In this document: in pieces, positions 39,595 through 50,329 of the stretch | How the letters are laid out: each line of letters starts with the position of its first letter | Numbering within the stretch: position 1 is the first letter of the stretch | Assembly: GCF_007556595.1 (NCBI RefSeq) | Contig: NZ_VJNB01000004.1 | Span: 1 to 64,000, forward strand | DNA length: 64,000 bases | Direction of reading: 5' to 3' | From: Tepidimonas alkaliphilus | Lineage (GTDB): Bacteria > Pseudomonadota > Gammaproteobacteria > Burkholderiales > Burkholderiaceae_C | The notes under the pieces: model-generated | Databases searched by the model: none | Told to the model about the DNA's origin: nothing | The model's input: the letters and a program-made list of their open reading frames with translations, nothing else | Program-made: the position numbers and the translations under genes

Positions 39595-41130
39595 ATGACC
39601 GCGTGGCGCCACGACCTGCTGCCGACGTTGGCTAGGCGGCCTGTGCTGGTGCTGGGCCTGGGCGCCAGCGGGCTGGCGCTGGCGCGCTGGCTGCACGCCG
39701 CCGGCGCCGCGGTGACGGTGGCCGACACGCGCGCGCAGCCGCCGCAGGCCGCCGCGCTGCAGCAGGCGGCGCCGGGCGCGCGGCTGCTGGCCGGCGCGGC
39801 GCTGGACGAGGCGCTGGCGGCGCAGCAGCCGTGGGCGCTGGTGGCGCGCAGCCCGGGGCTGGCGCCGGCGCAGTGGGCGCCCCTGCGCGCCGCCGCGCAG
39901 GCCGCCGGCGTGCCGTGCGTCGGCGAAGTCGAGCTGTTCGCCGCGGCGCTGCGCGCGCTCGAGGCGCGCGGCGGCGAGCGCGCCACGGTGCTGGCCATCA
40001 CCGGCACCAACGGCAAGACGACCACCACCGCGCTGACCGGCCACCTGCTGCGTGCGCTCGGCTGGGACGTGGCAGTGGCCGGCAACATCGGCCCGACGCT
40101 GCTGGCCACGCTGGCCGAGCGGCTGCAGCAGGGCCGGCTGCCGCGCGCCTGGGTGCTGGAGCTGTCCAGTTTCCAGCTCGACGGCGTGGAGGGCTTCGAG
40201 CCGACGGCGGCCACCGTGCTCAACGTCACGCAGGACCACCTCGACTGGCACGGCAGCCTGGAGGCGTACGCCGCGGCCAAGGCGCGCATCTTCGGCACGC
40301 AGGGGCTGATGCTGCTCAACCGCGACGACCCGATCGTGTGGGCGTGGCGGCCCGCCGAGCCCGCCCCGGCGGCGCGCGGCGCGGCGCGGCGCCGGGCGGC
40401 TGCCGTGCGGCCCTGGGCCAGCTTCGGGCTGGGCTTGCCGGCGCGCCCGGGCGACTGGGGGCTGGAGACCGCAGGCGGCGTGACCTGGCTGGTGCGCGCG
40501 CTGCCCGAGGCCGAGCCCGTGCCGGGCGAGCCGTTGCCGCTGCAGCGGCTGCTGCCGGCCGAGGCGCTGCGCATCCAGGGCCGGCACAACGCCGCCAACG
40601 CGCTGGCGGCGCTGGCGCTGGCCACCGCGGCGGGCGCGCCGCTGGCGCCGCTGCTGCACGCGCTGCGCGACTACCGCGGCGAGCCGCACCGCGTGCAGCC
40701 GGTGGCCATCGTGCGCGAGGTCGAGTACATCGACGACAGCAAGGGCACCAACGTCGGCGCGACGCTGGCGGCGCTGGAGGGGCTGGGCGCGCAGCGGCCC
40801 CTGGTGGTGATCCTCGGCGGCGACGGCAAGGGACAGGACTTCACCCCGCTGGCGCCGGCGGTGGCGCGCCACGCGCGCGCGGTGGCGCTGATCGGCCGCG
40901 ACGCCCCGGCGCTGCAGGAGGCGCTGCAGGGCTGCGGCGTGCCGCTGCAGCGCTGCGCCGACCTGCCGTCGGCGGTGCGTTGGTGCGCGCAGCAGGCGCG
41001 TCCCGGGGATGCGGTGCTGCTGTCGCCGGCGTGCGCGAGCCTGGACATGTTCCGCGACTACGCGCACCGCGCCGAGGTGTTCGTCGATGCCGTGCGCGCG
41101 CTGCAGGACGAGGAGGGCACCCCGGCATGA
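39595..41130 (+). CDS. murD: UDP-MurNAc-L-alanine:D-glutamate ligase MurD
   Basis: The 511-residue ligase adds D-glutamate as second residue of the stem peptide. The N-terminal nucleotide fold has [16 protein letters not shown], the ATP loop is [13 protein letters not shown], and [13 protein letters not shown] and [17 protein letters not shown] are MurD signatures. I prefer the ATG at 39595 because GGAGG lies at 39579-39583; an ATG at 39577 would add six residues but has no ribosome-binding site. The stop overlaps the ftsW start by 4 nt. Confidence 0.95.
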   Translation: MTAWRHDLLPTLARRPVLVLGLGASGLALARWLHAAGAAVTVADTRAQPPQAAALQQAAPGARLLAGAALDEALAAQQPWALVARSPGLAPAQWAPLRAAAQAAGVPCVGEVELFAAALRALEARGGERATVLAITGTNGKTTTTALTGHLLRALGWDVAVAGNIGPTLLATLAERLQQGRLPRAWVLELSSFQLDGVEGFEPTAATVLNVTQDHLDWHGSLEAYAAAKARIFGTQGLMLLNRDDPIVWAWRPAEPAPAARGAARRRAAAVRPWASFGLGLPARPGDWGLETAGGVTWLVRALPEAEPVPGEPLPLQRLLPAEALRIQGRHNAANALAALALATAAGAPLAPLLHALRDYRGEPHRVQPVAIVREVEYIDDSKGTNVGATLAALEGLGAQRPLVVILGGDGKGQDFTPLAPAVARHARAVALIGRDAPALQEALQGCGVPLQRCADLPSAVRWCAQQARPGDAVLLSPACASLDMFRDYAHRAEVFVDAVRALQDEEGTPA

Positions 41131-42398
41131 GCGCGTGGCAGCACCTGTGGCAGCGGGCCGGCGCGCGCCTTGGCGCGTTGCGTCCGGCGGCGGCCGGCGC
41201 CGGCGAGCTGCCGGTGCGCGTGCTGCGCCACGATCCGGCGCGCCGCCCGCGCGCGGTGGTCGGCGCCCAGGGGCTGGATCAGCCGCTGCTGTGGGTGGTG
41301 GTGGCGCTGGTGTGCTGGGGGCTGGTGATGGTCTATTCGGCCTCGATCGCGCTGCCGGACAACCCGCGCTTCGCCAACTACGGGCCGTACCACTTCGTGC
41401 TGCGCCACGCGCTGGCGGCGCTGATGGGTGCGGTGGCCGGGCTGCTGGCGTTTCAGTTCTCCACCGAGCAGTGGAAGCGCGCGGCGGTGCCGTTGTTCCT
41501 GCTGGCGCTGGCCCTGCTCGTGCTGGTGCTGGTGCCGTTCATCGGCAAGGGCGTCAACGGCGCGCGGCGCTGGATTCCGCTGGGGGTATTGAATTTCCAG
41601 CCCTCCGAGCTGGCCAAGCTGGCGGTGGTGCTCTACGCCGCCGACTACATGGTGCGCCGCATGGAGGTCAAGGAGCGCTTCTTCCGCGCCGTCTGGCCGA
41701 TGGCGGTGGCGGTGGGGCTGGTCGGCGTGCTGCTGCTGGCCGAGCCGGACATGGGCGCCTTCATGGTGATCGCGGTCATCGCGATGGGCATCCTGTTCCT
41801 CGGCGGCGTCAACGCGCGCATGTTCTTCCTGATCGCGCTGGTGGTGGCGGCGGCGTTCGCGGCGGTGGTGCTGACCAACGAGTGGCGCCGCGAGCGCATC
41901 TTCGCCTACCTCGACCCGTGGAGCGAGCAGCACGCGCTCGGCAAGGGCTACCAGCTGACGCACGCGCTGATCGCCCTGGGCCGCGGCGAGTGGTTCGGCG
42001 TCGGGCTCGGCGCCAGCGTCGAGAAGCTGCACTGGCTGCCGGAGGCGCACACCGATTTTCTGCTCGCGGTCATCGGCGAGGAGTTCGGCTTTGCCGGCGT
42101 GCTGACGGTGATCGCCCTCTTCATGTGGCTGACGCGGCGCATCATGCAGATCGGCCGCCAGGCCATCGCGCTGGACCGGGTGTTCGCCGGGCTGGCGGCG
42201 CAGGGCGTGGGGCTGTGGATCGGCTTTCAGGCGTTCATCAACATCGGCGTCAACCTTGGGGCGCTGCCGACCAAGGGCCTGACGCTGCCGTTCATGAGCT
42301 ACGGCGGCTCCGCCGTCCTGATGAACCTGATCGCCATCGCGTTCGTGCTGCGCGTGGACTGGGAGAACAAGGTGCTGATGCACGGAGGGCGGACATGA
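41127..42398 (+). CDS. ftsW: Septal peptidoglycan glycosyltransferase FtsW (SEDS family)
   Basis: The 423-residue protein has an unusually long cytoplasmic N-terminal arm (about 50 residues) and about ten membrane segments. SEDS signatures include [47 protein letters not shown] and the C-terminal [10 protein letters not shown]. It polymerises septal glycan with FtsI, encoded seven genes upstream in the same run. It overlaps murD and murG by 4 nt each. The related elongation enzyme is encoded at 60.7 kb. Confidence 0.96.
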   Translation: MSAWQHLWQRAGARLGALRPAAAGAGELPVRVLRHDPARRPRAVVGAQGLDQPLLWVVVALVCWGLVMVYSASIALPDNPRFANYGPYHFVLRHALAALMGAVAGLLAFQFSTEQWKRAAVPLFLLALALLVLVLVPFIGKGVNGARRWIPLGVLNFQPSELAKLAVVLYAADYMVRRMEVKERFFRAVWPMAVAVGLVGVLLLAEPDMGAFMVIAVIAMGILFLGGVNARMFFLIALVVAAAFAAVVLTNEWRRERIFAYLDPWSEQHALGKGYQLTHALIALGRGEWFGVGLGASVEKLHWLPEAHTDFLLAVIGEEFGFAGVLTVIALFMWLTRRIMQIGRQAIALDRVFAGLAAQGVGLWIGFQAFINIGVNLGALPTKGLTLPFMSYGGSAVLMNLIAIAFVLRVDWENKVLMHGGRT

Positions 42399-43474
42399 GC
42401 GCGGCCCCCTGCGCGCTGATCATGGCCGGCGGCACCGGCGGGCACATCTTTCCGGGCCTGGCGCTCGCGGAGGCGCTGCGCCAGGCCGGCTGGCGAGTGC
42501 ACTGGCTCGGTGCACCCGGCGGCATGGAGGCGCGGCTGGTGCCGCCGTGCGGCTTCGCGTTCGAGCCGGTGCCGTTTGCCGGCGTGCGTGGCAAGGGGAT
42601 GCTCACGCTGGCGCTGCTGCCGCTGCGGCTGTTGCGCGCGTTCTGGCACGCCTGGCGCGCGGTGCGCCGCGTGCGGCCCGACGTGGCGGTGGGGCTGGGC
42701 GGCTACATCAGCTTCCCCGGGGGGATGATGGCGGTGCTGGCCGGCTGCCCGCTCGTGCTGCACGAGCAGAATTCGGTGGCGGGGCTGGCCAACCGCGTGC
42801 TGGCGCAGGTGGCCGACCGCGTCTATGCGGCCTTCCCCGGCGCGCTCCCCCAAGCCGAATGGATCGGCAACCCGCTGCGCGCGGCGTTCCTGCGCCAGCC
42901 GCCGCCAGCCGAGCGCTTCGCGCACCGCGCCGGGCCGCTCAGGCTCTTGGTGATCGGCGGCAGCCTCGGCGCCGCGGCGCTCAACGACCTCGTGCCGCAG
43001 GCGCTGGCGCGCCTGCCCGAAGAGCGTCGCCCGCAGGTGCTGCACCAGAGCGGCGAGCGCCATCTGGAGGCGCTGCGCGCGGCCTACGCGCGCGCCGGGG
43101 TGCAGGCCGAGTGCGTCGCCTTCATCGACGACACCGCGCAGGCGTTCGCGCAGGCCGACGTCATCATCGCGCGCGCCGGCGCCAGCACCGTCACCGAGAT
43201 CGCCGCGGTCGGGGCCGCCGCCCTGTTCGTGCCGTTCCCGCACGCGGTCGATGACCACCAGACCACCAACGCGCGCTTCCTGGCCGACCACGACGCGGCC
43301 TGGCTGCGCGCGCAGTCCGACCTCACCCCGGCGTGGCTGGCCGACTGGCTGGCCGGGCTGACGCGCGCGGAGCTGCAGCGCCGCGCCGAGCTGGCCTGGG
43401 CGCGGCGCAAGACCGACGCCGTCGACGTCATGGTGCGCGCCTGCACGGCGCTGGCCGCCGGGAGGAAGCCATGA
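42395..43474 (+). CDS. murG: Lipid II synthase MurG (GlcNAc transferase)
   Basis: The 359-residue GT28 enzyme adds GlcNAc to lipid I at the inner face of the membrane. The N-terminal glycine-rich loop is [19 protein letters not shown]. The middle has [10 protein letters not shown] and [13 protein letters not shown], and the UDP-GlcNAc binding region is [15 protein letters not shown]. It overlaps ftsW and murC by 4 nt each. A conserved [12 protein letters not shown] segment completes the active site. Confidence 0.97.
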   Translation: MSAAPCALIMAGGTGGHIFPGLALAEALRQAGWRVHWLGAPGGMEARLVPPCGFAFEPVPFAGVRGKGMLTLALLPLRLLRAFWHAWRAVRRVRPDVAVGLGGYISFPGGMMAVLAGCPLVLHEQNSVAGLANRVLAQVADRVYAAFPGALPQAEWIGNPLRAAFLRQPPPAERFAHRAGPLRLLVIGGSLGAAALNDLVPQALARLPEERRPQVLHQSGERHLEALRAAYARAGVQAECVAFIDDTAQAFAQADVIIARAGASTVTEIAAVGAAALFVPFPHAVDDHQTTNARFLADHDAAWLRAQSDLTPAWLADWLAGLTRAELQRRAELAWARRKTDAVDVMVRACTALAAGRKP

Positions 43475-44892
43475 AACATGCGATCCGACACATCCATTTC
43501 GTGGGCATCGGCGGTGCCGGCATGAGCGGCATCGCCGAAGTGCTGCTCAACCTCGGCTACACCATCTCCGGCAGCGACCTGGCCGACGGCGCCGCCACGC
43601 GGCGGCTGCGCCAGCTCGGCGCGCGCGTGCACCTGGGCCACGACGCCGCGCACCTGCAGGGCGCCGACTGCGTCGTCGTCTCCAGCGCCGTGCGCGACGA
43701 CAACCCCGAGGTGCAGGCGGCGCGCGCGCGCCGGCTGCCGGTGGTGCCGCGCGCGGTGATGCTGGCCGAGCTGATGCGCTTCAAGAAGGGCATCGCGATT
43801 GCCGGCACACACGGCAAGACGACCACCACCAGCCTCGTGGCCAGCGTGCTGGCCGCGGCGGGGCTGGATCCGACCTTCGTCATCGGCGGGCGGCTCAACA
43901 GCGCCGGCGCGCACGCGCGCCTCGGCCAGGGCGACTACATCGTCGTCGAGGCCGACGAGTCCGACGCCTCGTTCCTGAACCTGCTGCCGGTGATGGCGGT
44001 CGTGACCAACATCGACGCCGACCACATGGACACCTACGGCCACGACTTCGGCCGGCTGCAGCAGGCGTTCGTGGACTTCCTGCACCGCATGCCGTTCTAC
44101 GGCGCGGCGGTGCTGTGCGTGGACGATGCGCCGGTGCGCGCGCTGCTGCCGCAGGTGCAGCGCCCGGTGACGCCGTATGGCTTCTGTGAAGAGGCGCAGG
44201 TGCGCGCGCTGGACGTGCGCGCGGTCGGCACGCAGATGCACTTTCGCGTGCAGCGGCGCAACGGCGTGGCGCTGCCGGAGCTGGAGGTGGTGCTGAACCT
44301 GCCCGGCGAGCACAACGTGCGCAACGCGCTGGCGGCGATCGCGGTGGCGGCCGAGCTCGGCGTGCCGGACGAGGCGGTGCTGCAGGCGCTGGCGGAGTTC
44401 AAGGGCGTCGGGCGGCGCTTTCAGCGCCACGGCGAGGTGGCGTTGCCGGGCGGCGGCACGGCGCTCATCATCGACGACTACGGCCACCACCCGGCGGAGA
44501 TGGCCGCCACCATGGCCGCGGCGCGCGGCGCCTACCCCGGGCGGCGGCTGGTGCTGGCGTTCCAGCCGCACCGCTACACCCGCACGCGCGACTGCTTCGA
44601 GGACTTCGTGCGCGTGCTGGCGCAGGCCGACGCGGTGCTGCTGACCGAGGTCTACGCCGCTGGCGAGGCCCCGATCGTGGCCGCCGACGGGCGCGCGCTG
44701 GCGCGCGCGCTGCGCGTGGCCGGGCGCGTGGAGCCGGTGTTCGTGCCGGAGGTGGAGGCGCTGCCGGCGGCGATCCTGGCCAACGCGCGCGATGGCGACG
44801 TGGTGCTGTGCATGGGCGCGGGCTCCATCGGCCAGGTCGCCGCGCAGGTGGTGGCGCGGGCCGGCGCGGCGGCGCAGGAGGCGCTGGCATGA
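43471..44892 (+). CDS. murC: UDP-N-acetylmuramate:L-alanine ligase MurC
   Basis: The 473-residue ligase adds the first amino acid to UDP-MurNAc. It begins with the [16 protein letters not shown] nucleotide fold, the ATP loop is [13 protein letters not shown], the central motif is [10 protein letters not shown], and the C-terminal domain has [12 protein letters not shown] and FQPHRYTRT, all MurC signatures. GGAGG precedes the ATG. It overlaps murG and ddl by 4 nt each. Confidence 0.97.
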   Translation: MKHAIRHIHFVGIGGAGMSGIAEVLLNLGYTISGSDLADGAATRRLRQLGARVHLGHDAAHLQGADCVVVSSAVRDDNPEVQAARARRLPVVPRAVMLAELMRFKKGIAIAGTHGKTTTTSLVASVLAAAGLDPTFVIGGRLNSAGAHARLGQGDYIVVEADESDASFLNLLPVMAVVTNIDADHMDTYGHDFGRLQQAFVDFLHRMPFYGAAVLCVDDAPVRALLPQVQRPVTPYGFCEEAQVRALDVRAVGTQMHFRVQRRNGVALPELEVVLNLPGEHNVRNALAAIAVAAELGVPDEAVLQALAEFKGVGRRFQRHGEVALPGGGTALIIDDYGHHPAEMAATMAAARGAYPGRRLVLAFQPHRYTRTRDCFEDFVRVLAQADAVLLTEVYAAGEAPIVAADGRALARALRVAGRVEPVFVPEVEALPAAILANARDGDVVLCMGAGSIGQVAAQVVARAGAAAQEALA

Positions 44893-45854
44893 ACGGGGCG
44901 ATCGACGTACGCGCGCTGGGCAAGGTGGCGGTGCTGATGGGCGGCCGCTCCGCCGAGCGCGAGGTGTCGCTGATGTCCGGCCAAGGGGTGCTGGCGGCGC
45001 TGCGCCGCCGCGGGGTGGACGCGCACCCGTTCGACCCGGCCGAGCGCGACCTGTGCGAACTCAAGCGCGCCGGCTTTGCGCGCGCCTTCATCGCGCTGCA
45101 CGGGCGCTGGGGCGAGGACGGCACCGTGCAGGGGCTGCTGGAGCTGCTGGGCATCCCCTACACCGGCTCCGGCGTGCAGGCGTGTGCGGTGGCGATCGAC
45201 AAGACGCTGACCAAGCGCCTGTGGCAGGCCGAGGGGCTGCCGACGCCGGCCTGGCGGCGCGTGGCCAGCGTCGCCGAGGCCGAGGCGGCGCTGGAGGCGC
45301 TGGGCGCGCCGATGATCGTCAAGCCGGCGCGCGAGGGCTCCACGATCGGCCTGACCAAAGTGATGGCGCGTGGGCAGTGCGCCGACGCCTACCGTCTGGC
45401 CGCGCGCCACGATCCGGAGGTGCTGTGCGAGCAGTTCATCGCCGGGCCGGAGGTGACCTGCGCGGTGCTCGGCCACGGCGCGGCGGCGCAGGCGCTGCCG
45501 CTGATCCGCATCGTCGCCCCGGGCGGCCAGTACGACTACCACGCCAAGTACTTCAGCGACGCGACGCGCTACCTCGTGCCCAGCGGCCTGCCGCCCGAGC
45601 AAGAGGCCGCGATCCAGGCTCTGGTGCTGCGGGCCTACCGCGCGCTGGGCTGCCGCGGCTGGGCGCGCGCCGACGTGATGATCGACGAGGCCAGCGGCCA
45701 GCCCTACCTGCTGGAGCTCAACACCGCGCCCGGCATGACCAGCCATTCGCTGGTGCCGATGGCGGCGCAGGCTGCCGGGCTCGACTACGACACGCTGTGC
45801 CTGCGGCTGCTGGCCGACGCGGCGCTGGATCTGGCCCCGGCGCAGGAGCCGTGA
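44889..45854 (+). CDS. ddlB: D-alanine:D-alanine ligase
   Basis: The 321-residue ATP-grasp enzyme makes D-Ala-D-Ala for MurF. The N-terminal [18 protein letters not shown] and [17 protein letters not shown] are Ddl signatures. [17 protein letters not shown] is the ATP-binding lysine and serine loop, and the metal-binding end is [19 protein letters not shown] Tyr in YDYHAKY supports D-Ala-D-Ala rather than D-lactate specificity. It lies between murC and ftsQ in the usual order; no murB is present in this cluster. Confidence 0.96.
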   Translation: MNGAIDVRALGKVAVLMGGRSAEREVSLMSGQGVLAALRRRGVDAHPFDPAERDLCELKRAGFARAFIALHGRWGEDGTVQGLLELLGIPYTGSGVQACAVAIDKTLTKRLWQAEGLPTPAWRRVASVAEAEAALEALGAPMIVKPAREGSTIGLTKVMARGQCADAYRLAARHDPEVLCEQFIAGPEVTCAVLGHGAAAQALPLIRIVAPGGQYDYHAKYFSDATRYLVPSGLPPEQEAAIQALVLRAYRALGCRGWARADVMIDEASGQPYLLELNTAPGMTSHSLVPMAAQAAGLDYDTLCLRLLADAALDLAPAQEP

Positions 45855-45858
45855 GACC

Positions 45859-46698
45859 ATGACGCGCCGCGCCCCCCCGCCCCCCGCACCGCTGCCGCTG
45901 GACGTGCGCCTGATGAACGCCACGGCGGCGGCGCTGCTGGCGCTGACGCTGCTGGCGGCGCTGGGCGCGGCCCTGCTGGCGTGGGCGCGGCACCCGATGT
46001 GGACGCTGCGCAAGGTGATCGTGGAGGGCGAGGCGGCGCACCAGAACGAGGTGACGATCCGGGCGCTGGTGCTGCCGCACCTGCGCGGCACCTTCCTGAC
46101 GCTGGATCTGCAGGCGGTGCGCGAGCGGTTTGAAGCGCTGCCGTGGGTGCGCGAGGCGCGCGTGCAGCGCCAGTTCCCGCACACGCTGCGCGTGACGCTG
46201 CGCGAGCACGAGCCGCTGGCCTGGTGGGGCGAGCGCGGCGGCGGCCGCCTGGTCAGCGTGCACGGCGCGATTTTCGACGCCGATCCGGACGAGGCTGCCG
46301 CCGACGCCTGGCCGGTTCTGGCCGGCCCGCCGGAGGAGGCCGAGGCGCTGGTGGCGATGCTGCGCCGCGTGGCGCCGCTCGTGCAGCGGCTCGGGCGCGA
46401 CGTCGAGCGGCTGGAGCTGAGCCCGCGCGGCAGCTGGCGCCTGGTGCTGGACGGCGACGCGCCGCTGGAGCTGGGCCGCGGCGACGAGGCGGCGCTGGCG
46501 CGCCTCGCAACCTTTGTCACCACGCACACGGCGCTGCGCGCGCGCTACGGCGCGCGCGACATCGTCGCCGCCGACCTGCGCTACCCCGACGGTTACGCCG
46601 TGCGGCTGCGCGGCGTCAGCACCCGCCCCGAGTTGCCCCCGCCGGCGCGCCGCGGTGCCGCCGCTGCGCCTGCCGTCGTTACCCCATCCACGCGCTGA
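45859..46698 (+). CDS. ftsQ: Cell division protein FtsQ
   Basis: The 279-residue bitopic protein has a proline-rich cytoplasmic tail, one membrane segment (about residues 22-43) and a POTRA domain starting near WTLRKVIVEGEAAHQNEV. The second periplasmic part includes LPWVREARVQRQFPHTLRV and ends with a Pro-rich tail. FtsQ recruits FtsL and FtsB and links early and late division proteins. The start lies 4 nt after ddlB and 12 nt separate it from ftsA. Confidence 0.94.
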   Translation: MTRRAPPPPAPLPLDVRLMNATAAALLALTLLAALGAALLAWARHPMWTLRKVIVEGEAAHQNEVTIRALVLPHLRGTFLTLDLQAVRERFEALPWVREARVQRQFPHTLRVTLREHEPLAWWGERGGGRLVSVHGAIFDADPDEAAADAWPVLAGPPEEAEALVAMLRRVAPLVQRLGRDVERLELSPRGSWRLVLDGDAPLELGRGDEAALARLATFVTTHTALRARYGARDIVAADLRYPDGYAVRLRGVSTRPELPPPARRGAAAAPAVVTPSTR

Positions 46699-46710
46699 CC
46701 CGGAATCGAC

Positions 46711-47940
46711 ATGGCCAAGGAATACAGCGATCTCATCGTCGGACTCGACATCGGCACCGCCAAGATCATGGCGGTGGTGGCCGAAGTGCTGCCCGGGGGA
46801 GACCTCAAGCTGGTCGGCCTCGGCGTGGGCCCAAGCACGGGCCTCAAGCGCGGCGCCGTCGTCAACATCGACGCCACGGTGGCCAGCATCCAGCAGGCGC
46901 TCAAGGAAGCCGAGCAGATGGCCGGCTGCCGCATTGCGCGCGTTTACACCGGCATCACCGGCAGCCACATCCGCGGCATCAATTCGCAGGGCATGGTGGC
47001 CATCAAGGATCGGGAAGTCACGCCGGCCGACGTGGCGCGCGTCATCGACACCGCCAAGGCGATCAACATCCCCACTGACCAGCGCCTGCTGCTGGTGGAG
47101 CCGCAGGAGTTCATCATCGACGGCCAGGAGGTCAAGGAGCCGATCGGCATGAGCGGCGTGCGCCTGGAGGCCAAAGTGCACATCGTCACCGGCGCGCAGA
47201 GCGCGGCGGAAAACATCCTGAAGTGCGTGCGCCGCTGCGGGCTGGAGGTCGAGCAGCTGATGCTCAACCCGCTGGCCGCGGCGCAGGCGGTGCTGACCGA
47301 CGACGAGAAGGAGCTCGGCGTGGCGCTGGTGGACATCGGCGCCGGCACCACCGATGTGGCGATCTTTGCGGGCGGCGCGATCCGCCATACGGCGGCGATC
47401 CCGATCGCCGGCGACCTGATCACCAACGACATCGCGATGGCGCTGCGCACGCCGACCAAGGATGCCGAGGACATCAAGGTCGAAGCCGGCTGCGCCAAGC
47501 AGCTGCTGGCCGACCCGGACCAGCAGGTCGAGGTGCCGGGCATCGGCGACCGTGGCCCGCGCCTGCTGAGCCGCCAGGCGCTTGCCGGGGTCATCGAGCC
47601 GCGCGTGGAAGAAATCTTCGCGCTGGTGCAGCAGGTCATCCGCGAATCCGGCTGCGAGGAGCTGCTGTCCAGCGGCATCGTGCTGACCGGCGGCAGCGCC
47701 GTCATGCCCGGCATGGTCGAGCTTGGGGAAGACGTGTTTCTCAAGCCGGTGCGCCGCGGCGTGCCGCGCTACGCCGGGGCGCTGGCGGACATGGTCGCGC
47801 AGCCGCGCGCGGCCACGGTGATGGGTTTGCTTGAGGAGGCGCGCCTGGCGCGCCTGCGCGGGCAGAAGGTGGCGCAAAAGGCGGGCTCGGTCGGCGGTCT
47901 GCTGGCGCGCGTCAAAGAATGGTTTGTCGGCAATTTTTAA
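46711..47940 (+). CDS. ftsA: Cell division protein FtsA
   Basis: The 409-residue actin-like ATPase tethers FtsZ to the membrane. The phosphate-1 loop is VGLDIGTAKIMAVVAE, the phosphate-2 region is ALVDIGAGTTDVAIFAGG, and the adenosine region is GIVLTGGSAVMPGM. The C-terminal amphipathic membrane helix is LLARVKEWFVGNF. The lone SHF-type 1C domain lies at about residues 85-165. It precedes ftsZ by 23 nt. Confidence 0.97.
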   Translation: MAKEYSDLIVGLDIGTAKIMAVVAEVLPGGDLKLVGLGVGPSTGLKRGAVVNIDATVASIQQALKEAEQMAGCRIARVYTGITGSHIRGINSQGMVAIKDREVTPADVARVIDTAKAINIPTDQRLLLVEPQEFIIDGQEVKEPIGMSGVRLEAKVHIVTGAQSAAENILKCVRRCGLEVEQLMLNPLAAAQAVLTDDEKELGVALVDIGAGTTDVAIFAGGAIRHTAAIPIAGDLITNDIAMALRTPTKDAEDIKVEAGCAKQLLADPDQQVEVPGIGDRGPRLLSRQALAGVIEPRVEEIFALVQQVIRESGCEELLSSGIVLTGGSAVMPGMVELGEDVFLKPVRRGVPRYAGALADMVAQPRAATVMGLLEEARLARLRGQKVAQKAGSVGGLLARVKEWFVGNF

Positions 47941-47963
47941 CTTGAGGTGAAGGAGCCTAAAGC

Positions 47964-49205
47964 ATGAGCATCGAACTGATCGAAGTGGAAGAGTTCAACC
48001 GCGGCACGCAGATCAAGGTGATCGGCGTTGGCGGCGGCGGCAGCAACGCGGTGGAGCACATGATCCAGAGCCGCGTGCAGGGCGTGGAATTCATCTGTGC
48101 CAACACCGACGCGCAGGCGCTGGCGCGCTCCTCGGCGCACCGGCTGATCCAGCTGGGCCGCACGGGGCTGGGCGCCGGCAGCAAGCCCGACAAAGGCCGC
48201 GAGGCGGCGTTGATGGCCGAAAGCCAAATTCGTGAGGCGATCGAGGGCGCGCACATGCTGTTCATCACCGCTGGCATGGGCGGCGGCACCGGCACGGGCG
48301 CCGCGCCGGTGATCGCGCGCATGGCCAAGGAGATGGGCATCCTGACGGTGGGCGTCGTCACCAAGCCGTTTGAGTGGGAAGGCGCGCGCCGCATGGCCAA
48401 CGCCGAGGAAGGGTTGGCCGAGTTGGAGCAAAACGTCGATTCGCTCATTGTGGTGCTCAACGACAAGCTGCACGAGGAGCTCGGCGAGGACGTCACGCAG
48501 GATGAGGCGTTCGCCGCCGCCAACGACGTGCTGAAAAACGCCGTGGGCGGCATCGCCGAGATCATCAACGTCGAGGCGCTGGTCAACGTGGACTTTGAAG
48601 ACGTGCGCACCGTGATGGGCGAGCCGGGCAAGGCGATGATGGGCACCGCGGTGGCCAGCGGCCCCGACCGGGCGCGCATCGCCGCCGAGCAGGCCGTGGC
48701 CTGCCCGCTGCTGGAGGGCGTGGACATGCGCGGCGCCAAGGGCGTGCTGGTGCTGATCAGCGCCGCGCGCGGCTCGCTGAAACTTTCGGAATCCAAGCTT
48801 GCGATGAACACGATCCGGGCGTTTGCGGCGCCGGATGCGCACGTCATCTACGGCACCGCCTACGACGAGTCGCTGGGCGACGCGCTGCGTGTGACCGTGG
48901 TGGCCACCGGCCTGAGCCGCGCGGGGCAGCGCCAGCCGTTCACGGTGGTGCAGTCGCAGCCGCAGCAGGGCCTGCGCACCGGCACCGACAACGCACCGTT
49001 CATTCCGACGCTGAACCAGGCCGTCGGCGGCGCCGGAGCTGTGGCGGCTGCCTCGGCGACGACCGGCAGCGCCGGCCTGCATCCGAACGTGCCGCGCGTA
49101 TGGCTCAACAACCGCGGCAGCGCCGCCTCGCGCGTGGAGGCGCTGGCCTCCAGCGGCATGGACGACTACGAGATCCCGGCCTTCCTGCGCAAGCAGGCCG
49201 ACTGA
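47964..49205 (+). CDS. ftsZ: Cell division protein FtsZ
   Basis: The 413-residue tubulin homologue polymerises at mid-cell. The GTP loop is GVGGGGSNAVEHM, the tubulin signature is GMGGGTGTGAAP, and the catalytic T7 loop is VNVDFEDVRTVM. A variable linker (about residues 320-395) precedes the conserved C-terminal peptide DYEIPAFLRKQAD that binds FtsA and ZipA-type partners. AAGGAG lies upstream of the ATG. Two GC-rich hairpins separate it from lpxC. Confidence 0.98.
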   Translation: MSIELIEVEEFNRGTQIKVIGVGGGGSNAVEHMIQSRVQGVEFICANTDAQALARSSAHRLIQLGRTGLGAGSKPDKGREAALMAESQIREAIEGAHMLFITAGMGGGTGTGAAPVIARMAKEMGILTVGVVTKPFEWEGARRMANAEEGLAELEQNVDSLIVVLNDKLHEELGEDVTQDEAFAAANDVLKNAVGGIAEIINVEALVNVDFEDVRTVMGEPGKAMMGTAVASGPDRARIAAEQAVACPLLEGVDMRGAKGVLVLISAARGSLKLSESKLAMNTIRAFAAPDAHVIYGTAYDESLGDALRVTVVATGLSRAGQRQPFTVVQSQPQQGLRTGTDNAPFIPTLNQAVGGAGAVAAASATTGSAGLHPNVPRVWLNNRGSAASRVEALASSGMDDYEIPAFLRKQAD

Positions 49206-49211
49206 AGGGCG

Positions 49212-49237
49212 CGCGGGCGGCGGCCCTGCCGCCCGCG
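49212..49237 (+). terminator. GC hairpin directly after ftsZ
   Basis: CGCGGGCGGC (49212-49221) and GCCGCCCGCG (49228-49237) form a perfect 10-bp stem with a 6-nt loop starting 7 nt after the ftsZ stop. No T-run follows. Together with the next hairpin it probably ends or attenuates the dcw transcript. Confidence 0.5.
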
Positions 49238-49263
49238 TGGGGCTGAACGGGCTTCTTCACCTC

Positions 49264-49295
49264 GCGGGGCGCCGGCTGCCGACCCGGCGCCCCGC
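49264..49295 (+). terminator. Second GC hairpin between ftsZ and lpxC
   Basis: GCGGGGCGCCGG (49264-49275) and CCGGCGCCCCGC (49284-49295) form a perfect 12-bp stem with an 8-nt loop. No T-run follows. It precedes the lpxC -10 box by about 60 nt. Confidence 0.5.
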
Positions 49296-49354
49296 ATCCC
49301 CGGGCCGAGGCGCGGGTTCGCCGCGACCCGCCAGCGCGGATCCGAGCCCGAGCC

Positions 49355-49360
49355 TACAAT
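49355..49360 (+). promoter_or_regulatory. lpxC -10 box (probable leaderless start)
   Basis: TACAAT at 49355-49360 ends 7 nt before the ATG at 49368, so transcription would begin at or next to the start codon. An alternative ATG at 49359 lies inside this box and is therefore unlikely to be transcribed. No good -35 was found. Confidence 0.55.
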
Positions 49361-49367
49361 GTCGCGA

Positions 49368-50291
49368 ATGATTGCCCAGACCACGCTCAAGACCCTCACG
49401 CGCGCCGTCGGCGTAGGGCTGCACAGCGGCGAGCGCGTCGAGCTCACGCTGCGCCCCGCCGCGCCTGGCACCGGCATCGTGTTCCGCCGCGTGGATCTGG
49501 CCGAGCCGGTCGAGATCCCGGCGCGCGCCGACGCCGTCAGCGACACGCGGCTGGCCTCCACGCTGTCGCGCGACGGCGTGCGCGTGCACACGGTCGAGCA
49601 CCTGATGAGCGCCTGCGCCGGTCTGGGCCTTGACAATCTGTATGTCGATTTGACCGCGGAGGAGGTGCCGATCCTGGACGGCTCGGCGGCGGCCTTCGTT
49701 TATTTGCTGCAAAGCGCTGGTCTGCAGCGTCAAAACGCGCCGCGGCGCTTCCTGCGCGTCAAGCGCGCGGTGGAGGTGCGCGAAGGCGAGGGCCGCCAGG
49801 CCAAGTGGGCGCGGCTGGAGCCATACCATGGCTTTCGGCTCAGCTTCGAGATCGCGTTCGACCACCCGGCGGTGGCGGCCACCGGCCAGCGCGTCACCTT
49901 CGAGCTTGGCCGCGACAACTACGTGCGCGAGATCGCGCGCGCGCGCACCTTTGGCTTCACGCGCGACGTCGAGGCGATGCGCGCGCAGGGCTTGGCGCTG
50001 GGCGGCGGGCTGGACAACGCCATCGTGCTCGACGACGTCAAGGTGCTCAACGCCGACGGGCTGCGCTACGACGACGAGTTCGCCAAGCACAAGATCCTCG
50101 ACGCGATCGGCGATCTCTACCTGGCCGGCCATCCGCTGCTGGCGGCCTACACCGCCTACCGCAGCGGCCATGCGCTCAACAACCGGCTGCTGCGCGCGCT
50201 GCTGGCGCAGCCCGACGCGTGGGAGCTCGTCACGTTCGACGACGAGCGCGCCGCGCCGCAGGGCTTTGCGCGGCTGGCGCCGGCCTGGTGA
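49368..50291 (+). CDS. lpxC: UDP-3-O-acyl-N-acetylglucosamine deacetylase LpxC
   Basis: The 307-residue zinc enzyme performs the committed step of lipid A synthesis. Zinc ligands are visible in [13 protein letters not shown] (His) and in [15 protein letters not shown] (His and Asp), and the catalytic [17 protein letters not shown] is intact. The ATG at 49368 is preferred over 49359 because a TACAAT promoter box covers the latter. It follows ftsZ as in most proteobacteria and is likely transcribed from its own promoter. Confidence 0.96.
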   Translation: MIAQTTLKTLTRAVGVGLHSGERVELTLRPAAPGTGIVFRRVDLAEPVEIPARADAVSDTRLASTLSRDGVRVHTVEHLMSACAGLGLDNLYVDLTAEEVPILDGSAAAFVYLLQSAGLQRQNAPRRFLRVKRAVEVREGEGRQAKWARLEPYHGFRLSFEIAFDHPAVAATGQRVTFELGRDNYVREIARARTFGFTRDVEAMRAQGLALGGGLDNAIVLDDVKVLNADGLRYDDEFAKHKILDAIGDLYLAGHPLLAAYTAYRSGHALNNRLLRALLAQPDAWELVTFDDERAAPQGFARLAPAW

Positions 50292-50329
50292 GCTGGCTCG
50301 AGGGGGCGGCGCGACAAGAGGGCGGCGCG

